11,166 bases of DNA from Actinomycetota bacterium (GTDB taxonomy: Bacteria > Actinomycetota > Acidimicrobiia > Acidimicrobiales > CADCTF01), in contig JAHWJQ010000056.1 of the NCBI GenBank assembly GCA_019348305.1, positions 1 through 11,166 on the forward strand, in the 5' to 3' direction. The notes beneath the pieces were generated by a model. The model made no database searches and was not told the origin of the DNA. It saw nothing but the letters and a program-made list of their open reading frames with translations. Positions 1 through 6,723 of the stretch are shown here, piece by piece. A program made the translations under genes and the position numbers. How positions within the stretch are numbered: the stretch's first letter is position 1; the number at the start of each line of letters is the position of its first letter.

Positions 1-122
1 ACATCATAACTCCACGGTGAGACAGGAACCTTGACGGGCCGACGCTGGGCGCTCATCCGTATCGGGCCACCCGTGGCTTTGGTCCTGCTTACGTCGACGG
101 CACGCTGAGACAGAATGTCAAG

Positions 123-302
123 GTGGACCAGGAGGACCTCCCCACGAACGTGGTGCCCCTGCGCTCAGATGAGGACGAGCTCCTGGTGCTCGAAGAGCGG
201 GTCATGGACGCCCTCGACGAGCAGGACCGCGCCTGGGCCGACCGTCAGGGTCGAGATGACGAGCCGCCCGTCAGCAAGCGGCCTCCGCCGCATCGGAGCT
301 GA
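123..302 (+). CDS. Small acidic hypothetical protein, plus strand
   Basis: I do not recognise this protein. The frame ending in TGA at 300-302 reads as a 59-residue, strongly acidic peptide rich in Asp, Glu and Leu (for example RSDEDELLVLEERVMDALDE), with a Pro/Arg-rich tail ending PPPHRS. Most third codon positions from about 123 on are G or C, as in the confident genes here, while the overlapping plus-strand frame that starts at 115 gives an Arg/Ser/Trp-rich composition typical of a shadow. The frame is open back to a TGA at 18-20. GTG at 123 is the first usual start, but no clear ribosome binding site precedes it, and upstream codons 21-122 have weaker third-position bias. The Leu-rich acidic middle could form an amphipathic helix. 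It is the only likely plus-strand gene and converges on the BldC-like gene. Function is unknown and the start is uncertain. Confidence 0.45.
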   Translation: MDQEDLPTNVVPLRSDEDELLVLEERVMDALDEQDRAWADRQGRDDEPPVSKRPPPHRS

Positions 303-434
303 CGCCGAGGACCTCAGCGAAGTCCCGGGCTCGTTCGGGGCCGTGCGGGAAAAGGCTGCACGCTGACACGCCCACCGCCGCGTGCCGGCGCTCGGGCTGA
401 GTCACCGTCCGGAGCGGCGAGCGAGGGAGCGGCG

Positions 435-650
435 CTACTTCGGGTCCCCGTCGTGGGTTTCTTCCTGAAGGCAGCGCTTGATGTCGGACGCTCGGAAGCG
501 GCGGTGGCCACCAGGGGTCGAGAGGGGATCGAGCTTCCCGGCCAGGATCCAGCGGGCGATGGTCTTCGGGTCGACCTGAAACCGCCTGACCACCTGCGAC
601 GGCATGAGCAGCTCGTCGGCTTCGTCGGGAGGTGGCTTGGCATCTCCCAT
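435..650 (-). CDS. BldC-like MerR/excisionase-type DNA-binding protein
   Basis: A 71-residue protein made almost entirely of one MerR-type winged helix-turn-helix. After an acidic N-terminus (DEADELL) comes the helix-turn-helix MPSQVVRRFQVDPKTIARWI and then the wing with GGHRRFR. The pattern VDPKT.ARW..AGKL....TPGGHRR(F/Y)R is the hallmark of actinobacterial BldC and its relatives, and length is close to BldC (about 68 residues). BldC proteins have no effector domain and bind DNA as head-to-tail oligomers on direct repeats to control development. It could regulate the adjacent pilus locus, but that is inference. ATG at 650 is chosen because GGAGG at 659-663 sits 8 bases upstream. ATG at 665 lacks this. 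The frame stays open far upstream with coding-like third positions, and GTG at 830 behind a GGGAG would give a 131-residue form. The ortholog relation to bldC itself is not established, so no symbol is given. Confidence 0.85.
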   Translation of the reverse strand: MGDAKPPPDEADELLMPSQVVRRFQVDPKTIARWILAGKLDPLSTPGGHRRFRASDIKRCLQEETHDGDPK

Positions 651-658
651 GGGGTAGG

Positions 659-663
659 CCTCC
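659..663 (-). promoter_or_regulatory. Ribosome binding site deciding the BldC-like start
   Basis: GGAGG on the minus strand lies 8 bases before ATG at 650. It also follows directly on the in-frame ATG at 665, which argues that 665 is not the main start. Confidence 0.6.
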
Positions 664-680
664 ATTCGGGTGCAAGCATG

Positions 681-695
681 ACGGGCACAGCCCGT
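681..695. repeat. Perfect inverted repeat upstream of the BldC-like gene
   Basis: ACGGGC, three bases ACA, then GCCCGT: a perfect 6-base inverted repeat with a 3-base centre, 31-45 bases before the chosen start. A competing fold exists, because GGGCA at 683-687 can also pair with TGCCC at 696-700. It could be a protein binding site or a 5' leader hairpin. In DNA this GC-rich, short repeats of this kind also occur by chance. Confidence 0.3.
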
Positions 696-900
696 TGCCC
701 GGTGCCACAGCCAACGTACCGCCACCGCCGCATCCGGCGGGCGTGCCAAGATCACACTGGCCCTCGAGGACGGCGACGACGGGAAGCGCACCACGGCGGC
801 GCGGGCCTCGGCGAGGGTCCACAAGATCACGAGGCCGGCTCCCAGGGCCTGAGCGTCGCCAGTCGACGCCATTCCTGTGGTCGTGGGCGACGCAGTCCGC

Positions 901-1143
901 TCAGGGCGCCACCGCTCCCAGCAGTCGGCTGCGCCAGAATCCGTTACGGAGCCGGAACAGTCCATGGCCCACCAGCCAGGCCGGCGCAGCAAGGATCAGC
1001 GCCGCAGCTGGGACGTCGATGTCGGCAAAGACGCTCAGCACCGCAACAGCTGCCAGAGCCCAGGCGAAGGCCCGAAGCACGATCGAGCCGAAGGTCCAAA
1101 ACAAGGCGGCCCCCACGATGACCACGAAGATGGTTCCGACCAC
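901..1143 (-). CDS. Small integral membrane protein
   Basis: An 80-residue hydrophobic protein that I do not recognise. The N-terminus (VGTIFVVIVGAALFWTFGSIVL, residues 2-23) is a clear membrane segment. Residues about 25-40 (FAWALAAVAVLSVFA) and 45-60 (PAAALILAAPAWLVGH) give one or two more, and the C-terminus is basic (FRLRNGFWRSR), suggesting a cytoplasmic tail. GTG at 1143 is preceded by AGGAGG at 1148-1153. The gene follows the large LysM/BTAD regulator by only 18 bases, so the two are probably co-transcribed. It may be a membrane partner of that regulator or of the pilus machinery, but nothing in the sequence shows a specific role. No signal peptidase site is evident. Confidence 0.7.
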   Translation of the reverse strand: MVGTIFVVIVGAALFWTFGSIVLRAFAWALAAVAVLSVFADIDVPAAALILAAPAWLVGHGLFRLRNGFWRSRLLGAVAP

Positions 1144-1161
1144 AACGCCTCCTGGGCTCGT

Positions 1162-4100
1162 CTACCTCGCCGCCGCCGTGAGCTCCTTGAAATGGGCCAC
1201 GGTGTCCGGGTGGATGCTGCCGTAGGGCTCCTCGTCGTCGACCAGGGCGGTGAGGTCGTCCATGACCGCCCTGATCCCCGCCAGGTTGCCTGAGAGGTGC
1301 TCGGCCGACATCCGGTCCCGGAACAGCTGCTCGTTGCCCTCACTGGCCAGCAGACCCTGCTGAGCGGCCCACCTGGCCCCCTCGGGGTCGCCGGCGTCCA
1401 GGCACAGCCTGGCCATGCGGTGCGCAGCGTCAGCGACGTCCTCGGCCATGCGCGTGGCCAGGCCCACGTGGGCCCACTCGTAGCCCTTGCCCAGCACCTG
1501 GAAGGGCCGGCCACGTACCAGCGACAACGCCATGCGCAAGGTGGCGATCGCCGCGGGCCCCTCTCGGCCGGCGGCCCTCTCCACCAGGGCCATGAACACC
1601 TCGTAGTCGAGGCGGACCTTGTCGCTGACCCGATAGAGCCGGTCGCCCCCACCAGAGATGCGGGGGAGGTACAGCTCGCCGTTGGCGTCTTTGCCCAGGC
1701 TGGTACGGGCGGCGGTCGTGGTGGTGTTCAGGGTGCGGCCGTTCGGCGGCTTCCCGGGCCACAGCGCCTCCATGACCACGTCGGTGTCCACCCGGCCCTT
1801 GCGATGAGTGGCCAGGTAGACCACCAACTCGATGGACTTGCCCCGGTCGATCACCGACTCGCCGCCGGTGATCTCGATCGGTCCGAGCACCCCCACCATC
1901 ACCCCGGACTCGACGTCGAGGGCCTCGTCGACCAGCGGGTCCACCGTCGACATCGCCACCCGGTCGCCAGGGCCCCCTGAGCGGGACTCGGCCGCTGGCG
2001 TGGCCCAGCCCCTGATGCTCTCCTGCTCCTCGGCGGCGCCCTGGTCGAGCTCATCGGACATCGTCGTGTCCTCGACCGCCTCCTCCGCCCACAACAGCCC
2101 CACGTCGTCCGACTGCTCGAGCTCCGGGCCCAAGGCGGCCCAGCCGCCGTCCTCCTCGCTACCTGCATCGGGATCCTCGAAGACCATCTCGAGCAGCTCA
2201 CCGATCTCCCCAGCCTCTTCCTCGGAGAGCCGCTGAGGAGCCACCGCTACCCCCATCGGCGTCACCTCGAGGAGCTCGCCGTCGGTCTCCAGCCTGGTAC
2301 CGGCGTCCATCTCGCCGGCGACCAGGATGGCGACGCCGGCGTTGCCGGCGCCATCGGCCAGCGACGCCAGTCGACGGGCCAGGCGGGCGGGCGGCACCTC
2401 GGCGCACAGCACCAGCGTCGGCGCCCACGAGTCCACGCTCACGCCTTGAATACGCCCGTCGACGGTCGAGTCCAGCTCGCTCTCGACCAGCAGTTGGCCG
2501 ACCTCGGCGGCGTCTCGCTCGAGATCGTCGATCACCTCGGCCAGCGACGGGACCACCCGGACCCGCTCCAGCGGGGCCAGGCCCTCCCCGAAGCCCACCA
2601 GGACCAAGGAGTAGTACTCCCCGTAGGAGCTGGTGGCCAGCTCCGCTGCAGCGGCGTAGAGGATCTGCCTCGCCGCCTCGATGTCGCCGGTGAGGCAGGT
2701 CAGGCCGGGCTCCTCCAGGTCGTAGAGCACCCTCGCACCGTTCTCGTCGGTGCCGAGCGTCACCAGGGCGGGCAACGGGGCAGGGACGTCGGCGGCGAGG
2801 TCCTCGAGCTCGTCGAGGCCAACTCGCCTGGCCAGGACCCAACGGCTGCCGCCGGCCCGGGCCCTGAAGCGCAGCGGTGCCGGTGCCATCGGTTCGGCCA
2901 GGACCACCTCGAGCTCACGAGAACCCAGCTGCACGCCGAGGATCTGGGGCGACTCCATGCCCTCGCTCTGAACGCCGCTCGCCAGGGCCCGCAGCGCCAG
3001 GTCGACGAAGGCGGCGCCGTCAGGATCGGCGCCGGCCCGCAACGCCAGCTCGGCACTGGCCAGCTGCTCCTCGGCCACCGGGATCCGCGTGCCGGCCCGG
3101 CGGTGGCGCATCTGGACCCGTCGGCGCAACTGGAGCGCCCCGACCACCCCGGCCCCAAGAAGCGCTGCGCCGAAGAGGCCCTGGCCACCCATGGGGATGG
3201 GCAGCTCGTCGAGCACGCCCCGCCCATCTTCGGCCGGAGGTTGGTCGCCCGGCTCCACCCGACGGTCAGGGGTGGTGGTGGTGGTGGGGTTCTGGGGTGT
3301 GGGCCTCGACGCGGCCTGGTCGGGCAGGCGCAGGGCTGAAGCGAGCTCAGCATCGTCGGAGGCGTCCGCCGGAGCAGCGGTCGTCGTCGGCCCCGCCGGT
3401 GATTCCGACGGCATCGGTGTGGGCACCGCCATCGGCGCCGCCGGCGTACGGGTCGCCGAGCGCGATGCCGGGGCCGCTTCGTCGACCGCCGCCGGCGCTG
3501 GTGCGGTCGTGGGCACCGGGGTTGGCGCCGTCGTCTCGTCGTTGGCCACGGGAGGCGCCGTCGACGTGACGACGGCGTCGGCGGGGAGCTTGAGCCTCCA
3601 ACCCGGGCGGATCAGGTCGGGCTTGCGCAGCCAGCGACCGTCGGGCTGTTCGACGCCAACGTTGAGCTCGAAGAACTCGGGCCAGCGGTAGGGGTCCCCC
3701 ACGGTCTCCTCGGCGATGCCCCACAGCGTCTGGCCCGGCTCGACCACGAGGTAGCTGCCCTCCTCGGCCGTCGGCGCCGGCGTGGGCGGCGTGGGCGTGT
3801 CGACGACGTGGTAGGCGGACTGGTCGACCACCACGACCGCGGGGCTGTAGCTCGGCACCACCTCGGCCAACGCCGGGCGGGCGCCCACCAGCGACGACGC
3901 CAGGGTCATCGAGGACACCACCCAGCGGGCGAAAGTCCCGGCCAGGGGAATCCTCACCTGCTGGCCCCGAAGCGCCCGCACCACCTCGAGGGCCACGCAG
4001 CACACGAAGGCGAACCACGCCACCCACAACACGGCGGCGAGGATCCCCATGATGGCCCCGTCGGAGATGGACGAGCCGCTCAGGGCCCGGCCCAGCTCGT

Positions 4101-4230
4101 CGAGGCTGGGGACCTCTCGGGGCAGGGGCCAGCCGATGCCGAGCGCCAGCGCCACCGGCACGCCCACCACCAGGCCAACCAAGGCGCCAACCGCGCCCAC
4201 GGTTCTCGTCACGTTCCGCACTCTCGTCAT
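1162..4230 (-). CDS. Transmembrane LysM / winged-helix / BTAD (SARP-like) regulator
   Basis: A 1022-residue multidomain protein. Probable membrane segments lie at about 11-33, 58-84 and 104-122, followed by a LysM domain at about 159-216 (YLVVEPGQTLWGIAEE through IRPGWRLKLP). A Pro/Thr/Ala-rich linker spans 217-335, a fourth membrane segment about 350-368, and an Arg-rich stop RRRVQMRHRR follows. A domain at about 380-690 has no recognised motif, then an acidic linker, an OmpR/SARP-type winged helix (about 776-870) and a BTAD domain (about 873-1005). Basic residues flank the segments as expected for a cytoplasmic N-terminus, external LysM and cytoplasmic DNA-binding end. LysM binds peptidoglycan and BTAD-winged-helix proteins activate transcription, so it may couple wall state to gene expression (inference). 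ATG at 4230 overlaps the upstream stop by four bases, with GAGG 7 bases before it. Actinobacterial Tad loci are known to carry such proteins. Confidence 0.9.
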   Translation of the reverse strand: MTRVRNVTRTVGAVGALVGLVVGVPVALALGIGWPLPREVPSLDELGRALSGSSISDGAIMGILAAVLWVAWFAFVCCVALEVVRALRGQQVRIPLAGTFARWVVSSMTLASSLVGARPALAEVVPSYSPAVVVVDQSAYHVVDTPTPPTPAPTAEEGSYLVVEPGQTLWGIAEETVGDPYRWPEFFELNVGVEQPDGRWLRKPDLIRPGWRLKLPADAVVTSTAPPVANDETTAPTPVPTTAPAPAAVDEAAPASRSATRTPAAPMAVPTPMPSESPAGPTTTAAPADASDDAELASALRLPDQAASRPTPQNPTTTTTPDRRVEPGDQPPAEDGRGVLDELPIPMGGQGLFGAALLGAGVVGALQLRRRVQMRHRRAGTRIPVAEEQLASAELALRAGADPDGAAFVDLALRALASGVQSEGMESPQILGVQLGSRELEVVLAEPMAPAPLRFRARAGGSRWVLARRVGLDELEDLAADVPAPLPALVTLGTDENGARVLYDLEEPGLTCLTGDIEAARQILYAAAAELATSSYGEYYSLVLVGFGEGLAPLERVRVVPSLAEVIDDLERDAAEVGQLLVESELDSTVDGRIQGVSVDSWAPTLVLCAEVPPARLARRLASLADGAGNAGVAILVAGEMDAGTRLETDGELLEVTPMGVAVAPQRLSEEEAGEIGELLEMVFEDPDAGSEEDGGWAALGPELEQSDDVGLLWAEEAVEDTTMSDELDQGAAEEQESIRGWATPAAESRSGGPGDRVAMSTVDPLVDEALDVESGVMVGVLGPIEITGGESVIDRGKSIELVVYLATHRKGRVDTDVVMEALWPGKPPNGRTLNTTTTAARTSLGKDANGELYLPRISGGGDRLYRVSDKVRLDYEVFMALVERAAGREGPAAIATLRMALSLVRGRPFQVLGKGYEWAHVGLATRMAEDVADAAHRMARLCLDAGDPEGARWAAQQGLLASEGNEQLFRDRMSAEHLSGNLAGIRAVMDDLTALVDDEEPYGSIHPDTVAHFKELTAAAR
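1219..1608 (-). repeat. Diverged direct repeat, copy 1 (BTAD region of the large gene)
   Basis: The part of the large regulator gene encoding residues 875-1004 is similar in DNA and protein to 6747-7127, in the same orientation about 5.5 kb away. It contains short perfect matches such as GAACAGCTGCTC (plus-strand reading). One codon-scale length difference is seen near the RPF motif and more near the end. Confidence 0.75.
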
Positions 4231-4646
4231 TGCTCGACCTCGACTCCTCGTACGGCTCTGGCTTCTCCTGTCCCACTCACCGACATCGACCCGATCCCGG
4301 CCACGCCGAGTATCTGCAGGGGCTGATTGAAGCTCACGTCCACCACCACCCGATCGCCGAGGACCCGCACCGTCCCGCTGTGGCCGGTCTGGGCCAGGTA
4401 GCCCTGGGCCGCGGCGATGGCCAGCCCCGGGTCCAACTCGACACCACCGGTGGATCGGTAGGAGTCGACGACCAGGGCGTCGGCGCCTACCCGGGCAGCA
4501 GCCTCGGCCTCGTTGAGGGCCCGGCGACGCGCCGCCAACACGTAGCCCCCATCGAAGACCAGGCCGGCCACGAAGATCACCGTGACAGCGAAGACGACCA
4601 CGAAGGTCGTCACCTGGCCCGACTGCTCTGTGAGGCGGGCGCTCAT
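4227..4646 (-). CDS. TadG-like (TadE/G-like, Tad domain) pilus assembly protein
   Basis: A 139-residue protein with one N-terminal membrane segment (about residues 13-32) preceded by SGQVTTF, the arrangement of the putative Flp pilus-assembly TadE/G-like domain. The segment runs into FDGGYVLAARRRALNEAEAA, which matches the family pattern of a Gly/Tyr turn followed by an Ala/Arg/Asn-rich helix. The remainder is a small extracytoplasmic domain with a beta-rich stretch (TVRVLGDRVVVDVSF). It is much shorter than proteobacterial TadG and lacks a von Willebrand domain, as is common in actinobacterial loci. ATG at 4646 overlaps the preceding TadE-like stop in the four bases ATGA, and its own stop overlaps the start of the LysM/BTAD regulator in the same way. 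The open frame continues upstream to 4748 but that part lies inside the preceding gene. Confidence 0.8.
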   Translation of the reverse strand: MSARLTEQSGQVTTFVVVFAVTVIFVAGLVFDGGYVLAARRRALNEAEAAARVGADALVVDSYRSTGGVELDPGLAIAAAQGYLAQTGHSGTVRVLGDRVVVDVSFNQPLQILGVAGIGSMSVSGTGEARAVRGVEVEQ

Positions 4647-5191
4647 TCCAGCCCCCGGTAGGTCTCGAGGGGCGACACGAAGCGCGACGTCATGGACTTG
4701 GTCCCCGGCACCGCCAGCAGCGACAGCTCGGTGAGGTCCACCGTGCACGACACCTCGGCCGCCACCCAGCCACCGGGGCTGAAGTCAGCATCGACGCTCA
4801 CGTCGAGGACGCGACAGGTCACGTCACGACTGGCCAGCGTGGACTCTGCAGCGGTGCGAGCCGATGCTGCGGCGGCGGGAAACGAGCGCTCCAGTGACGC
4901 CGCCCGTGCAGCGTCTCGGGCGGCGCCGTCGAGGTCGGTCCGGGCCACGGCGAAGCGGCCCAGCAAGACCATGAACAACAACAGGATCAGCAGCACGGGG
5001 GTAACGAGCACCATCTCCGCCGCGGCGCTGCCCCGCTCACCCAGCCGAGAGCCCGAAGCGCCGCTCCGTCTCTCCACGACCGCCTCACCAGCTCCCGGTC
5101 GCATCTCGACTACGTCCGGCGGGTTCGGGCGTCGCGGAGGACGGCATCGCTCTTGATCTTGACGAGGACGACGAGCCCGGCGACGTGTCAT
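4643..5191 (-). CDS. TadE-like minor pseudopilin (second copy)
   Basis: A TadE-like protein, 182 residues from the ATG at 5191. The diagnostic part is ERGSAAAEMVLVTPVLLILL: a type IVb prepilin-like site with Gly at -1 and Glu at +5 followed by a membrane segment (about residues 60-76), then VARTDLDGAARDAARAASLE, the usual TadE helix. Two Cys residues later (VTCRVLDV and VSCTVDL) could form a disulfide outside the membrane. The start is uncertain. ATG at 5191 overlaps the upstream stop in ATGA, as at several junctions here, but the first 30 codons have poor third-position GC and encode an Arg/Pro-rich leader. ATG at 5104 and GTG at 5077 (GAGG five bases before it) are alternatives, and the last would give a more typical short TadE leader. 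Confidence 0.8.
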   Translation of the reverse strand: MTRRRARRPRQDQERCRPPRRPNPPDVVEMRPGAGEAVVERRSGASGSRLGERGSAAAEMVLVTPVLLILLLFMVLLGRFAVARTDLDGAARDAARAASLERSFPAAAASARTAAESTLASRDVTCRVLDVSVDADFSPGGWVAAEVSCTVDLTELSLLAVPGTKSMTSRFVSPLETYRGLE

Positions 5192-5580
5192 GCGGGGGGC
5201 CGGAACCTCTCTACCGTGACCTCGGAGACCGCGTGGATGGGCAGGCGAAATCCCGGCACCACGGCCACCGACAGCCCGCTGACCTCCACCCGGGCGATCT
5301 CGTCGCCTCGCGTGGCCACCACCTGGGCCTCGCCCACCACCTCTCGGCCAAGCGCCCCCAGGAAGGCCCGGGCCCGCTCCTCTCCGGCCGTTGCGCTGCC
5401 ACCCTCGAGGCGAGCGGCGCGCGCCCCTTCCTGGGCGGCGGCGATGGCCACGTGCGAGCCGTGGTACCACAGGCCGAACTGGATGATGAGCATGACCATG
5501 AGGATCAGAACGGGGGTGACCAGCACCAGCTGCGTGCTCGCCGCCCCCCGCTCCGACTGCTCTTGGCCCTGGCCGGTCAT
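5188..5580 (-). CDS. TadE-like minor pseudopilin (first copy)
   Basis: A 130-residue TadE-like protein. The short leader MTGQGQEQSERG is followed by AASTQLVLVTPVLILMVMLI, giving Gly12 at -1 and a membrane segment at about 17-37, then GSHVAIAAAQEGARAARLEG, the TadE-type Ala/Gly/Arg helix. At the +5 position, where type IVb prepilins and the second TadE copy carry Glu, this one has Gln. That may affect processing or assembly. The rest is a small extracytoplasmic domain. ATG at 5580 follows the Flp-like gene by four bases, with GGAG seven bases upstream. Its stop overlaps the chosen start of the next TadE. TadE/TadF proteins are minor pseudopilins of the Flp pilus, and two copies plus TadG is a normal set. 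Confidence 0.83.
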   Translation of the reverse strand: MTGQGQEQSERGAASTQLVLVTPVLILMVMLIIQFGLWYHGSHVAIAAAQEGARAARLEGGSATAGEERARAFLGALGREVVGEAQVVATRGDEIARVEVSGLSVAVVPGFRLPIHAVSEVTVERFRPPA

Positions 5581-5584
5581 CGCC

Positions 5585-5794
5585 CTACTCCGTCGGGATG
5601 ATGCCGGGCTTGACCAGGATCTGGGCGTTGATGATGACGACCGACGCGATGGCCATCAGAACCAAGACGACGGTGAGGATGACGCCCTCGGTGCTGTAGC
5701 CCCTCTCGTCGGCCTTGGCCAGCTCCAGGCGACCTCGCACCTTGGTGGCGAGGTAGCCGATGACCACGAGCTCGGGGAACATGGTGTACAGCAT
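5585..5794 (-). CDS. Small Flp-pilin-like membrane protein
   Basis: A 69-residue protein sitting where actinobacterial Tad loci carry the Flp pilin. A leader of about 32 residues ending KADERG is followed by YSTEG and a hydrophobic stretch VILTVVLVLMAIASVVII (residues 38-55), then a short tail ending KPGIIPTE. This is the layout of a type IVb prepilin: leader, Gly, Glu, hydrophobic helix. The Glu is at +4 from Gly32, not the usual +5, and the leader is longer and more hydrophobic (FPELVVIGYLA) than normal, so its identity as the main pilin is not certain. It may instead be a small structural membrane protein of the machine. ATG at 5794 has an excellent ribosome binding site, AAGGAAG at 5802-5808, seven bases upstream. 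That fits a highly expressed pilin. Confidence 0.7.
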   Translation of the reverse strand: MLYTMFPELVVIGYLATKVRGRLELAKADERGYSTEGVILTVVLVLMAIASVVIINAQILVKPGIIPTE

Positions 5795-5801
5795 GGGTGT
5801 G

Positions 5802-5808
5802 CTTCCTT
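5802..5808 (-). promoter_or_regulatory. Strong ribosome binding site of the Flp-like gene
   Basis: Minus-strand AAGGAAG lies seven bases before ATG at 5794, within the 29-base gap after tadC. This is the largest gap between tadB and the LysM/BTAD gene, and the only junction in that stretch with an independent strong site and no contact with the upstream stop. It suggests separate, stronger translation of this product. Confidence 0.55.
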
Positions 5809-5823
5809 TCTCTCGGGATGTGC

Positions 5824-6723
5824 TCAGATCCCGCTGAGCACTCTGTCCACGGCCGGATAGCCGAGGAAGATCAGGAACCCCACAAACAGCAACACCGTGG
5901 GGAAGGCCATCTTCTCCGAGGCGGACTCGGCGGCCGACTCGGCGCTGGCCAGCTCGTGGCTGCGCAGCGAGCTGGCCTTGGCCGCCAGGGACTCCCGCAC
6001 CCGGGCCCCTTCAGTGCCGGCCAGACCGAGGCTGGCGGCCAGCTCGCCGAGCTCGTCGATCCCGAGATCCTCACCAAGTCGACCCAGCGCCGCCCACGGA
6101 GTACCGAAGCGAGTGGAACTAGCCAGCGCGTCCTGCAACTGGTCGTACGCCCAGCCCTGGCCCACCTGGGCCGAGTCGTGCAGCGCGCTCTGCACTCCCC
6201 CGCCACCGGCCAGGGTGATGACCACCAGGTCAAAGAAGGAACCCAGCGCATAGCGAAAACTCGCCCGGCGCTGTTCGGCCTGGGAGTGCAATGCCATGTC
6301 GGGGAGGAAGAAGCCGCCGACGGCGAAGAGGATCGACCCCCACAGCGGGACAAGAACCGGTAGGCGCCAGCCTCCGAGGGCGAACAGGGCGGCCATAGCC
6401 GGGGGGAGCAACAGGCCGGTGAGGGCGATCAGAACCTTGTCGGCGAGGTGGCGCTCGAGGGGGCGGCCCATGACGCGGAGGTCCTTGCGCACCGATCGCA
6501 GTTCGAGACCGAGGCGGCCGGCCAGGCGGCCAAGGGGGGCACCCAGCACGGCCTCGATGCCTCTGCTGTGTCCCTGAGTGGACAGCGCCGGGTCGACGTC
6601 GACGACTCTGCGGTTCAGTTGAGCCAGTGACGTTGCCAGGGCCGGGCGGGGCGGGAACGCCCCTCGAAGCAACAACACGAGTCCCAGCCCGACGCTGGCG
6701 CCGGCGGCGAGTGCCCAGATCAC
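5824..6723 (-). CDS. tadC: TadC-like inner-membrane platform protein
   Basis: A 299-residue type II secretion F-domain protein. Membrane segments are at about 3-20, 97-117, 122-141 and 275-292. The cytoplasmic F-domain between 142 and 272 contains LGSFFDLVVITLAGGGGVQSAL and GTPWAALGRLGEDLGIDELG, which follow the TadC pattern of a helix bundle with LxxxGxxxxxAL. A second part EKMAFPTVLLFVGFLIFLGYPAV at the C-terminus is the characteristic TadC ending. TadB and TadC together form the membrane platform on which the CpaF ATPase acts to assemble Flp pili. GTG at 6723 overlaps the stop of the BTAD-only gene in the four bases GTGA. In most Tad loci tadC follows tadB directly, whereas here the small BTAD gene stands between them. 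Confidence 0.88.
   Translation of the reverse strand: MIWALAAGASVGLGLVLLLRGAFPPRPALATSLAQLNRRVVDVDPALSTQGHSRGIEAVLGAPLGRLAGRLGLELRSVRKDLRVMGRPLERHLADKVLIALTGLLLPPAMAALFALGGWRLPVLVPLWGSILFAVGGFFLPDMALHSQAEQRRASFRYALGSFFDLVVITLAGGGGVQSALHDSAQVGQGWAYDQLQDALASSTRFGTPWAALGRLGEDLGIDELGELAASLGLAGTEGARVRESLAAKASSLRSHELASAESAAESASEKMAFPTVLLFVGFLIFLGYPAVDRVLSGI

Noticed and set aside
31..65. TTGACG as a -35 box for the plus-strand ORF
   Set aside because: No -10-like sequence at 16-19 bases. The nearest TATCGG is 23 bases away.
115..366. Plus-strand 83-codon frame at the left edge
   Set aside because: Arg/Ser/Trp/Pro-rich composition and poor third-position bias. It overlaps the better frame ending at 302.
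303..434. Possible bidirectional terminator between the converging genes
   Set aside because: Only weak pairings are seen (for example CGTGC with GCACG around 341-361) and no T-run, so a terminator is not supported.
711..728. TACGTT (minus strand) as a -10 box for the BldC-like gene
   Set aside because: There is no matching -35 at normal spacing (TTGGCA is about 25 bases away), so it is too weak to annotate.
271..822. Long minus-strand frame across the BldC-like gene
   Set aside because: Gly/Arg/Pro-rich translation and no family signal. The BldC motif lies in another frame.
3268..3287. GGT repeats resembling a microsatellite
   Set aside because: They encode the Thr run in the Pro/Thr linker of the large regulator and are explained by that coding sequence.
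2446..3339. 297-codon plus-strand frame inside the large regulator gene
   Set aside because: It is antisense to a gene with recognisable domains, and its Gln/Gly/Arg/His-rich composition is typical of a shadow in GC-rich DNA.
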